From a virus, in the IMG/VR virus record IMGVR_UViG_3300025164_000736, positions 1 to 25,347 of that record: a DNA stretch of 25,347 nt; one strand, 5' to 3'. The notes below the pieces were generated by a model. It did no database searches, was not told the origin of the DNA, and saw only the letters and a program-made list of their open reading frames with translations. Below, one piece after another: positions 5,811-12,035 of the stretch; the first letter of the stretch is position 1; every line of letters begins with the position of its first letter. The position numbers and the translations under genes are program-made.

Positions 5811-5911
5811 GGGGCCTCCTTTAGGGCGTCCCGGACGGAGGCCCGGACGGAGTCCGAGACGGAGACCCAGACGGAGGCCCAGACGGAGTCCGAGACGGAG
5901 CCCGAGACGGA
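5640..5911. repeat. 12-bp periodic repeat array, left locus
   Basis: Read on the minus strand, degenerate 12-mers of the form TCCGTC(T/C)(G/C)GG(A/C/G)C run almost without break from 5911 to 5655. They are interrupted only by the short junction between two ORFs near 5808-5830. Two further units lie at 5387-5410. The unit length is a multiple of three, so expansions and contractions keep the frame. The array is far more regular than its surroundings and shares sequence with 16267-16745. Confidence 0.9.
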
Positions 5912-5920
5912 TCGGATCAT
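5807..5920 (-). CDS. SVxx-repeat ORF, 37 residues
   Basis: ATG 5920 overlaps the stop of the DUF6745 gene (ACATGATC) and follows GAGGTGGAG. The product starts MIR and lacks the MKAPLV opening. It then has seven tetrapeptides S-V-x-x and ends ALKEAP. Its stop overlaps the ATG of the next repeat ORF, and the AAAGGAGG in its final codons is that ORF's ribosome-binding site. The opening residues IR-S-V are shared with the first repeat ORF of the other locus (GIRSVWG at 16252), so the first member of each run has its own kind of start. Confidence 0.55.
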   Translation of the reverse strand: MIRSVSGSVSDSVWASVWVSVSDSVRASVRDALKEAP

Positions 5921-6801
5921 GTCTCCACCTCTGGCGAGTAGGTCTCCGCATCCAAGCCGAAGCTCCAAGCCACCCCGTCATGTGGTGTTTTCGTTGTGGG
6001 CGGGACCTGCAAGAAATATACCTTGCTGCTCCCGTCTGGCTCGGGCGTCGAATTGATCACCCGCACCATGCGCGTGGGCTCTCTCCTCTCCTCGGGCCAC
6101 CGGATCTCCCACAGCGCACCAAACTCGTCTTCGGCAAGGGCGGTAGCTCCGATCTCTCGGAGAAACCGATCTTCCCCGAAGACCCCCATCAGCGCCCGCC
6201 TGACCTCGGCATTGTTCTCGGACCGGATCCTCTCGGCCGTGAGGGTCTCCGGATGTTCGATGATGTCCGCCGACACACGGACCCCATGGATAGAGTACAC
6301 CACGGTCCCGTCACCATACCGCAGGGCGGGCCGGTCGGTGGCGTGGAGGCGACCACGTAGATCCCGGAGGATAACCTCCGGCTTCGCCGCAACGAAGGCG
6401 ATCTCGGTGCCAGGGAAAACCCAGCCGCACTCCCCCGCCACAGCGAGCAGGCCGCGCAGCTTTTCGGTCTCGTCTACGAGGCCACACTTCTCTCGGAAGA
6501 ACGAGCAAAACGCGAGCCACCCCGCGTCGTGCTGTCCGTACACGCATTGCCCTAGGTAGTGTGATGGCGGGTGACGGTGCTCGTCCTCGGCCGCCACGGC
6601 CCGCAACATCGCCGTTGGTCCTGCAAAGGACCGGATCTCCTTCGGCGGGGGCACGCCCCCGCACTGGTACATCAGACGAACCGCCGCCCGCGCCCGCGCC
6701 TCGACAAGCGGGCTCGTGTCGAGCCCGATGGCAATCCATTCATCCCTGACGCTGGGCATGGCGGCTTCTTGCTCGGGGGTCAGCTTCTCAATCTTCTTCA
6801 T
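5917..6801 (-). CDS. DUF6745 family protein
   Basis: This 294-residue protein opens MKKIEKLTPEQEAAMPSVRD, the usual start of DUF6745 proteins. It contains GRLHATDRPALRYGDG followed by HGVRV (about 165-190), then an AERIRSENNAEVRRALMGVFG segment. It ends with NSTPEPDGSSKVYFLQVPP and a tail PEVET. These blocks agree with the DUF6745 pattern as I remember it. The family is found in bacteria and phages and its biochemical role is unknown to me. The start has GGAGGAG ahead of it. The stop overlaps the first repeat ORF, so the micro-ORF run begins as a translational continuation of this gene. Confidence 0.8.
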   Translation of the reverse strand: MKKIEKLTPEQEAAMPSVRDEWIAIGLDTSPLVEARARAAVRLMYQCGGVPPPKEIRSFAGPTAMLRAVAAEDEHRHPPSHYLGQCVYGQHDAGWLAFCSFFREKCGLVDETEKLRGLLAVAGECGWVFPGTEIAFVAAKPEVILRDLRGRLHATDRPALRYGDGTVVYSIHGVRVSADIIEHPETLTAERIRSENNAEVRRALMGVFGEDRFLREIGATALAEDEFGALWEIRWPEERREPTRMVRVINSTPEPDGSSKVYFLQVPPTTKTPHDGVAWSFGLDAETYSPEVET

Positions 6802-6818
6802 GGGTTGCTCCTCCGGCG

Positions 6819-7142
6819 TTAATCGGCAACCTGGCGCTCCCCCTCAGGGGAGTACTCGCGCTGTCGCCTGACGATCCAATCCCCGGCGGGGATATGGATC
6901 TCCGCGTGTTCTTGGTGCCTGAGGACGGCCGGCCGCTCAAGCCGAAGGAGACGGCTCAGGTCCTCTCCGGCCTCGGGGAGCGTGTAGAGCGCGGCCCCGG
7001 CCTCGTCGATGGCGTGTGCATGGCCCGTGGCCTCGCCGTAGGCGAGGACCACTCGTCCACCGTCGCGGGGGATCTCGGCTCCCTGTTGCGTTCCGGCCGG
7101 CGCCCTCATGATGAGGACGTCGCCCTGTCTGTAGATCGTCAT
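6819..7142 (-). CDS. Conserved phage protein, 107 residues
   Basis: ATG 7142 is chosen for its AAGGAG at correct spacing. An in-frame ATG at 7163 overlaps the upstream stop (TAATG) but has no such site. The sequence MTIYRQGDVLIMRAPAG is followed by a GRVVLAYGEATGHAHAI block (about 28-44). A C-terminal HQEHAEIHIPAGDWIVRRQ then QREYSPEGERQVAD block completes it. This set of blocks (RQGDVL, GEATGHAHAI, HAxIxxPxGxxxVxxQREY) recurs in small hypothetical proteins of many unrelated phages. The His-rich blocks and predicted beta strands hint at a small barrel that could bind metal, which is inference. The function is not known. Confidence 0.75.
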   Translation of the reverse strand: MTIYRQGDVLIMRAPAGTQQGAEIPRDGGRVVLAYGEATGHAHAIDEAGAALYTLPEAGEDLSRLLRLERPAVLRHQEHAEIHIPAGDWIVRRQREYSPEGERQVAD

Positions 7143-7162
7143 GTTGTTCTCCTTCCCTTTCA

Positions 7163-7321
7163 TTATGGATCGTCGGTTGGCCAAAGGGCCTCCTCGAGCT
7201 CAATCAGCACCGCCACGGCCTCGTCCACGACGAGGGTTGTCCCACGGTCCGCACCGTCGAGCTCGCGGAGCTTTTGTATCAACGACCGAACATCGGCCTT
7301 GCCGATCCCTTCGCGTCTCAT
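7163..7321 (-). CDS. Hypothetical protein, 52 residues
   Basis: The start at ATG 7321 (MRREGIGKADVRSLIQKLREL) is preferred over an upstream in-frame ATG at 7372, whose extra residues look non-coding. GGTGGA lies upstream of 7321. The product is a short acidic helical protein (VVDEAVAVLIELEEALW) ending TDDP. Its stop overlaps an ATG in frame with the next gene (TAATG). It is the first leftward gene beyond the opposite-strand nuclease, so it must be read through from upstream or have its own promoter in 7322-7382. No family is recognised. Confidence 0.45.
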   Translation of the reverse strand: MRREGIGKADVRSLIQKLRELDGADRGTTLVVDEAVAVLIELEEALWPTDDP

Positions 7322-7382
7322 GATGGGTCCACCGTCCCATCCTGTTGACTTCCAAGTAAAGTGGGGATTCACCTATTTCGAC

Positions 7383-7808
7383 ATGGGAAAGAGCCAACGA
7401 AGGAAGGGTCACAACTTCGAGCGCGAGGTAGCCGCCGAGCTACGGGCCTGTGCGCCCATGATCGCGGATCGGATTCGGCGCGGGTTGCAGTCCCGGGACG
7501 GGTCCACCGTCCCGGACGTGATGACCCCCTGGCCGATCCATGTCGAGTGCAAGGTGGGGGCGAGGCCGAATGTCGGAGCGGCGATGCGACAGGCCTTGGC
7601 GGGAGCGGGCCCGGGCCAGATCCCTGTGGTCGTGACGCGGCGCGACAGAGACCCGGTGGGGGCCCTCGTCACGGTCCGATGGGTGGATCTGCGGCGGATG
7701 GTGAGCCCCCCGGCGATGTCGCCGGAGGGCTCGGGCGGGACTGGGTCAGGGGTCGGAGAGGAGCGAGTAGGCGAGGGCGAGGGCGAGAGCGAGGGCGAGG
7801 GGGCCTAG
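7383..7808 (+). CDS. PDDEXK nuclease, Holliday-junction-resolvase-like
   Basis: This 141-residue rightward gene lies within a leftward block. MGKSQRRKGHNFEREVAAEL opens as in archaeal-type resolvases and phage PDDEXK nucleases. Glu14 or Glu18 is the likely N-terminal acidic residue, and RRGLQSRDG follows. The core is VPDV (Asp45) and HVECK (Glu55, Lys57), then a helix with QAL and a VVVTRRDRDP strand. These enzymes cut branched DNA or recombination intermediates. After residue 113 the protein continues with a low-complexity tail rich in Gly, Glu and Ser, coded by GAGGGC-type hexamers. The gene ends in a 4-bp convergent overlap with its neighbour. I could not find a clear Shine-Dalgarno before ATG 7383. 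Confidence 0.75.
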   Translation: MGKSQRRKGHNFEREVAAELRACAPMIADRIRRGLQSRDGSTVPDVMTPWPIHVECKVGARPNVGAAMRQALAGAGPGQIPVVVTRRDRDPVGALVTVRWVDLRRMVSPPAMSPEGSGGTGSGVGEERVGEGEGESEGEGA

Positions 7809-8260
7809 CATGCCTCCCCGTCCGGACGCCGCCGGCGAGGGCCGCCGGTCGCTCTTGCGATGACCGCCTCGGCCGCGTCGTCGAGGGTGCGCCGGCGGCC
7901 CTCCACCACCGCCTCGGCGAGGGACCGGAGCAGTGGCCCGCACAGGGCCATCACTCTCAGGGCCCGCGCGTTCTCGAGCTGCTGCCCAACCGTCGACTTC
8001 CAGGCCAGGGCGGTCATCGCGGCGGGGGCGTCGATCCGCCCCCTGTCCGCCGCCGCTGAAGCCGCGTGTTCGGCGTACTCGGTCGTAATCGCTGCCCGGA
8101 CGAGGGCGGCGGCGTCGCCCCTGTACGCCTCGGGCCAGTCGCCGAGATCGGGCAGATCGCCCGTAAACCCGCGGCCGACTAGGTCGGCCAGGCGGAGGGC
8201 CTGGTCGAGCTCGGTTCGGGCGGAGTTGTGGGCTTTGATTAGGGTTTTCATTGTCTTCAT
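7805..8260 (-). CDS. Hypothetical helical protein, 151 residues
   Basis: ATG 8260 follows AAAGGAAAACC. A second in-frame ATG at 8251 is an alternative. The protein reads MKTMKTLIKAHNSARTELDQ and is Ala-, Arg- and Leu-rich throughout. Long predicted helices (AALVRAAITTEYAEHAASAA, RSLAEAVVEGRRRTLDDAAE) lead to a basic C-terminus (GGPRRRRPDGEAC). There is no catalytic motif, membrane segment or Cys pair. It lies downstream of the ATPase/DUF7192 pair in the same direction, but two hairpins separate it from them, so it may be transcribed at a different level. Confidence 0.6.
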   Translation of the reverse strand: MKTMKTLIKAHNSARTELDQALRLADLVGRGFTGDLPDLGDWPEAYRGDAAALVRAAITTEYAEHAASAAADRGRIDAPAAMTALAWKSTVGQQLENARALRVMALCGPLLRSLAEAVVEGRRRTLDDAAEAVIARATGGPRRRRPDGEAC

Positions 8261-8278
8261 GGTTTTCCTTTGCTTTCT

Positions 8279-8323
8279 GGATCGTGAGATCCATCCAGGG
8301 GTCGTCCAGCCGGACGACCCCTG
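8279..8323. promoter_or_regulatory. Strong intercistronic hairpin(s)
   Basis: A perfect 12-bp inverted repeat, CAGGGGTCGTCC / GGACGACCCCTG with a 4-base loop, occupies 8296-8323. A 5-bp hairpin (GGATC-GTGA-GATCC) lies beside it at 8279-8292. They sit in the only sizeable gap between the DUF7192-like gene and the 151-residue gene. No T-run follows on either strand, so this is not a standard Rho-independent terminator. An RNA-processing or stability element, an attenuator or a protein-binding site are possibilities. Confidence 0.7.
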
Positions 8324-8343
8324 AAGTGCCTCACGAGCCCGGG

Positions 8344-9393
8344 CTAGGCCGCCTCCCTCCCCCCACCGATGTCCCCAGCCCGGAGAGCCGCGAGGGTTTG
8401 GTGGGTCCACTTGCCCAGGGCAGCGCCCTGGAGTTCCCATGGAACCACGATGTCGGGGGTTACCCCGATCATCGCGGTAAGGACGTCCACAGGGATATCC
8501 TTCGGCCATCCGAGACCCGGATCGGGGATCTGGCCGGCGGCTGCGAGGCGGCATACCCCGCAGAAAACCCCGATCCGGGCCCAGCGGACGTCCGCGAAAA
8601 CCCCGGTCAGGACCCCGATATTTATGGATTGATCAGAGGGTTTTACTAGACCTGCCCAGTCCCGACGGCCACCCGCCGGGAAGAGGTCATCAGCCCTGAC
8701 CGTGGCCCAGGCCTCGACCGACCATCCCATGGCCCCGGCAGCCTCCACCAGGCCCGCTACGACGGCCCCACGAGCCGCGAAGTCCGACCGGCCCCAGGCA
8801 CACGATGCGGCGATGCTCGCGGAGACCACCAGGCGCCGTCCCGGCGCCGGCGACCGGACGGTGCGCTCCCATATCGCCGGAGAGGGATCGTCCTGGTCTC
8901 TGGACACGTATCGCCCCACGTCTAGATCGCCGTGCTCCCGGTCCGGCCGCACCCGGCGGCGAGGGGACGCCGATCCACCCGCCCATCCCGGACCGGATAG
9001 GATCTTGTCCCGGGACGCCTCGACCTGGGCCCGGAGGCCCGGGTCTGGATGATCCAGGAGCACGCTGGCCTGTGCCAGGGAGCACCCGTCCGTCCAGTCG
9101 TCCACGCCGTTCGTGGCCTTGCGGATCCGGTCGTCGATGGCGGGGTTTCCCCCGCCAAAATTCAGGGCCCTCGGCATGACGGACCGGATGTCCCGGTCCG
9201 TCACGGTGAGGACGTACCCTCCCGGCGCCGGCGCGGGAGCGGGTCCGGGTCCGGGCCCGGAGAGGCAAGTCGGATGCCAGAAGGACGTCCGGCCCTTCCC
9301 GCGCCACTCGTAAACGGCGGCCGACCCGGCCGAGACCGTGCCACCGCATGCGGCGCACTTGTGCGCCACCTTTGCCGTACAGGGTTTTTTCAT
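8344..9393 (-). CDS. DUF7192-like partner of the AAA+ ATPase, with N-terminal zinc finger
   Basis: This 349-residue protein begins with a probable zinc site, KCAACGG (Cys13, Cys16) and FWHPTC (His40, Cys43), with Trp and Tyr between. A Pro/Gly/Ala linker (about 45-59) follows. The C-terminal part has DLDVGRY (about 157-163), RLVVSASIAASCAWG and AARGAVVAGLVEAAGAMGWSVE. These match, from memory, DUF7192-type proteins that phages code beside CobS/MoxR-like ATPases and that relate to CobT/VWA-type partners. The substrate is unknown. Its ATG overlaps the ATPase stop by 4 bp, so the two are made together. The linker of repeated Gly-Pro/Ala-Pro and the added finger are notable. Confidence 0.65.
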   Translation of the reverse strand: MKKPCTAKVAHKCAACGGTVSAGSAAVYEWRGKGRTSFWHPTCLSGPGPGPAPAPAPGGYVLTVTDRDIRSVMPRALNFGGGNPAIDDRIRKATNGVDDWTDGCSLAQASVLLDHPDPGLRAQVEASRDKILSGPGWAGGSASPRRRVRPDREHGDLDVGRYVSRDQDDPSPAIWERTVRSPAPGRRLVVSASIAASCAWGRSDFAARGAVVAGLVEAAGAMGWSVEAWATVRADDLFPAGGRRDWAGLVKPSDQSINIGVLTGVFADVRWARIGVFCGVCRLAAAGQIPDPGLGWPKDIPVDVLTAMIGVTPDIVVPWELQGAALGKWTHQTLAALRAGDIGGGREAA

Positions 9394-10328
9394 GACGACA
9401 TCGCCTCCCGGTTGGCCGGCTCAAGGCGTGCGAAGTCCGCCGCGGGCCATCCCGCGCATGCGGCAGAGATTACCTCTGCCATGGACCAGCCCGCCGCGAG
9501 TAGCGCTCCCCCCCGGACGACGGTCCGGGTGGACAGGATCTGCCGGATGCGGTGCTCAGCACAGGCCTGCCGGGCTGTCGCGACCCACCGGATCCAAGGC
9601 TCCGGTGCGAGCCTGGCCTCCAGGCCCAGGTCGTAGCCTATCGCCACGCGCCCCATGGCAAAACGGTCCAGGAAAGCCCCATCTAGGGGCGACCGACCGC
9701 AGTACTCGGCCGTGGCCCCATGGCCCCATGTGTTTGCCGCCGCGATGGCGGTGAACATGGGGTGCCGTACATGGTCACGGCCGGACCGGGGGTTGGAAAA
9801 CCCCACGTCGTCCAGAGCTCGGTTAAGGGTAAGCATTAGGTTGGCGTCCCCCGCGTCCACCTCGTCTAGGAGGAAAACCCCCCCGGACTCGTAGGCTGAT
9901 ATGAAGGCCGACGCCTCCCATGCTGTCTCCCCTCCACGGAGGACGGTCCGTCCGAGCAAGTCACTCTCAGTCGCCCCCGCTGAGCATGACAAGGAGGAAA
10001 ACCCGAGCCCCAAGGCCCGGGCTGCATCAGCCGCGAGTCGGGTTTTCCCGCATCCGGCGGGCCCGGCCAGGAATAGGCTCCGGATCCCTCCGGAGATCCG
10101 AGCCAAAAGGCCCGGGAGCGACTCGTGGGCGCCGGTGACTTCCCCGAGGAGGCCCCCGTCGGGGGCCTCCATCCTGAGGACGAGCGGAGGGGCGAAGGCC
10201 AGGGCGGCCTTCGCCTCCTCTCTGGCTATGGCGCGGACCTGGTCCGCGTCCACGGAGGGCCGCAAGGCCCTCGACAGGATGTCGATCACCTCCTGTCCGG
10301 TTGGGGTTGGGGTTGGTGTCTCGTTCAT
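9390..10328 (-). CDS. AAA+ ATPase, CobS/MoxR-like
   Basis: This 312-residue protein has a Walker A motif AGPAGCGKTRLA (Gly89-Thr96), a Walker B VFLLDEVDAGD (about 151-161) and a conserved ANTWGHG loop. LDGAFLDRFAMG and STRTV carry likely sensor and arginine-finger positions. The arrangement is that of the MoxR/CobS branch of AAA+ ATPases. These work as hexamers with a partner protein to remodel other proteins or insert metal. The N-terminus (1-60) is a short helical region. ATG 10328 has AAGGAG at good spacing and is the first gene leftward from the divergent control region, so it is probably expressed early. The partner is the overlapping downstream gene. Confidence 0.85.
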   Translation of the reverse strand: MNETPTPTPTGQEVIDILSRALRPSVDADQVRAIAREEAKAALAFAPPLVLRMEAPDGGLLGEVTGAHESLPGLLARISGGIRSLFLAGPAGCGKTRLAADAARALGLGFSSLSCSAGATESDLLGRTVLRGGETAWEASAFISAYESGGVFLLDEVDAGDANLMLTLNRALDDVGFSNPRSGRDHVRHPMFTAIAAANTWGHGATAEYCGRSPLDGAFLDRFAMGRVAIGYDLGLEARLAPEPWIRWVATARQACAEHRIRQILSTRTVVRGGALLAAGWSMAEVISAACAGWPAADFARLEPANREAMSS

Positions 10329-10533
10329 GGTTTCTCCTTAGTGGCGACGGCGCCGGCCGGGCGTACCAGCTAGAGGCGCACCGGACGGTGCGCACTGGGG
10401 ATTTTGGCCGTACTACGAAGAGAATTGCGCGGTAGTATGAAAAGGCTTGCGTAGCACCGATTCTGTTGCACTGCACCGATTCTGTTGCACCTAGCGTCCG
10501 CGCGATGATGAGGGTAGGGTTTTCGTTGGGAAG
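10329..10533. promoter_or_regulatory. Divergent intergenic control region
   Basis: These 205 bp separate the leftward ATPase operon from the rightward 416-residue gene, so promoters for both should lie here. It contains a perfect GC-rich inverted repeat GCGCACC-GGAC-GGTGCGC (10376-10393). A second dyad, TACTAC...GTAGTA, spans 10411-10437 with a 15-base spacer, and a 19-bp tandem repeat covers 10454-10491. I could not assign a convincing -35/-10 pair on either strand. Dyads and tandem repeats between diverging operons are typical operator arrangements. Confidence 0.6.
10454..10491. repeat. Two tandem 19-bp repeats
   Basis: The 18-mer GCACCGATTCTGTTGCAC occurs at 10454-10471 and 10473-10490, giving a period of 19 bp with only the last base of each unit differing (T/C). 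A 19-bp period is nearly two helical turns, so the copies face the same side of the DNA. This suits paired protein-binding sites in the control region. Confidence 0.9.
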
Positions 10534-11784
10534 ATGGCGGGTAAGGGGAACCATTGGCGGTCGGCGACAGAGGACGCCATCGCGGCAGCGATGCGTCACC
10601 GGCGGGGACGGGGCGAGGTCCTGGCGTGGTGTGGGGTCGTCCGGGCAGTGGCCGCCGTGCTGGACACAGATCGGGCCGCCGGGAGCCCCTCTCCGACGCT
10701 GGAGCGCTGGTTGGCGTACCAGCTGGTACACCATGCTAAACCCCCGAAACCCCGGGGAAAGCGGGCGCCCTCGGCTGTCGGCGTCGGAAAGGGCGAGGGA
10801 CGCTCGGACGGCTTCCCTAGTCGTTTCCATGGCTTGGACGAGCCAGACCGGCCGTCGGTATCCGAGAGCCACACTAGGACGATCCCTAGTCCGGAGGAGG
10901 AACTGGGGTACGCCCTGGGGATCGATCTGGGGGGGGACACCCCGCGAAGCACCCCGGGGCTCGAGCGGAGTCCTGTTAGTGTACCCCATCGCGACCCCCC
11001 CGCCGTCCCGCTGCTGGAATCCGCTCCCGGCGACACCCGGGAGCTCGAGGCCCGGTTGCTGTCCGCCGCCGAAGCCGCAACGATCCCGGACGTATCCCCC
11101 CCGGGACCTGATCTCCGAAAGATCCCCCCAAGGAATCCGCTCCCCGCAAGGAAGCGCCTCAAGAAGCTGGCCCTCGCCGTCGAAGATCTGCGGAACTGGA
11201 TCGTCTTCTGGGGCCTCGAGATCCCTGAGGCTGCCGAGGTCCTCGGGTCCACCGTCGGCCTAGTCGAACGACTGCTTACCCGTCAGTATTCTGAGAGACT
11301 GTCATGCCGACTGAGCAGGCGGCTGTCACACATCATGCACACCGACCCGTGGACCCTGCCGGACATAGCCCGGCTGGGCTCCGTTGTGCTGAATGTCGTC
11401 CCGGTCCGTAACGATTCCGAAATCGGGACCGACGCCTACAACAACGGGCTGGTTATGACAGAGCTCACGTTCTGGCGTTTCTGGAGCGCGGAGCAGGTTC
11501 GCCTCAAGGTCTTGCTCGACAAGAACACGAGGGAGTTCCTCCCGGGCCGCGAGCTCAGGGATCTCGGCAAGCTCAGGGCTCTCGACCTGCCGCGAGACAG
11601 GCCGATTGCCTGCTGTGTCAGGCACGAGCCCAGCCGACTGACAACCATGGCGTCCCATGGCGCAACCTTCGACATGAACAGGAGAGAGGCTATGGCGCGG
11701 CTCGCCCTGGCTGTCGAGGAGAGGAAGGTCAGGGCAATCTCCATCTTCACTCCACCGGCAGACTCTGAGATTGTGGAACCATGA
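10534..11784 (+). CDS. Unknown 416-residue early protein
   Basis: The frame from ATG 10534 (weak GGGA upstream) is open for 417 codons. Residues 1-70 are helical (GEVLAWCGVVRAVAAVL, LERWLAYQLVHH). Residues 70-205 are Pro/Ser/Arg-rich and probably disordered. A helical region (about 210-250, LRNWIVFWGLEIPEAAEVLG then STVGLVERLL) looks like a helix-turn-helix with the 'PEAAEVLGSTVGLVERLL' spacing of sigma-region-4-like or response-regulator readers. The last 150 residues are mixed alpha/beta without known motifs. Its position next to the divergent control region would suit a transcription regulator. That is inference, and I recognise no family. Long reverse ORFs over the low-complexity part are shadows. 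Confidence 0.55.
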   Translation: MAGKGNHWRSATEDAIAAAMRHRRGRGEVLAWCGVVRAVAAVLDTDRAAGSPSPTLERWLAYQLVHHAKPPKPRGKRAPSAVGVGKGEGRSDGFPSRFHGLDEPDRPSVSESHTRTIPSPEEELGYALGIDLGGDTPRSTPGLERSPVSVPHRDPPAVPLLESAPGDTRELEARLLSAAEAATIPDVSPPGPDLRKIPPRNPLPARKRLKKLALAVEDLRNWIVFWGLEIPEAAEVLGSTVGLVERLLTRQYSERLSCRLSRRLSHIMHTDPWTLPDIARLGSVVLNVVPVRNDSEIGTDAYNNGLVMTELTFWRFWSAEQVRLKVLLDKNTREFLPGRELRDLGKLRALDLPRDRPIACCVRHEPSRLTTMASHGATFDMNRREAMARLALAVEERKVRAISIFTPPADSEIVEP

Positions 11785-12035
11785 GCGAGAAATGCCTGAT
11801 GCTAGACCATCCCAGTGGATGGGGTTCTGCTCTGGTGATCATGCCAGAGGAGGCCAAGCGAACAATGACTCTGCGGTTGCGAAGACACCCGGCCGCCGGG
11901 ACCTTCAAGGTGAGTAATGTCTACGTGTTCGGGACGAAGATCTACGTGGCCTCGAGGGGGTCGGACGACGACAAGCTCGGCGAGTTGACGTGGCGTCTGG
12001 GCTGGTTGCGAAGCAGACAAGAAAGGAAGGAATGA
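11781..12035 (+). CDS. Hypothetical protein, 84 residues
   Basis: The ATG overlaps the stop of the 416-residue gene (CATGAG). The product begins MSEKCLMLDHPSGWGSALVI and is beta-rich (KRTMTLRLRRHPAAGTFKVS, VYVFGTKIYVASRG). It ends in a basic helix (LTWRLGWLRSRQERKE). No motif is recognised. Its stop overlaps the ATG of the RNA ligase, and its last codons carry the AAAGGAAGG that serves that gene, so it is translationally tied to both neighbours. Confidence 0.6.
   Translation: MSEKCLMLDHPSGWGSALVIMPEEAKRTMTLRLRRHPAAGTFKVSNVYVFGTKIYVASRGSDDDKLGELTWRLGWLRSRQERKE

Noticed and set aside
5617-6360. Long rightward ORF with TESQTES-type repeats over the left repeat locus
   Set aside because: It is antisense to the operon, lacks the ATGA and Shine-Dalgarno structure, and runs through the DUF6745 gene. 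The minus-strand SVxx frame has matching starts, stops and ribosome-binding sites.
7746-8294. Leftward 182-codon ORF in another frame over the 151-residue gene
   Set aside because: It is Arg/Gly/Pro-rich with no good start. The frame from ATG 8260 has AAAGGA and a more normal composition.
10027-11252. Leftward ORFs over the control region and the 416-residue gene
   Set aside because: They are Arg/Pro/Ser-rich shadow compositions and overlap the well supported ATPase gene and the control repeats.
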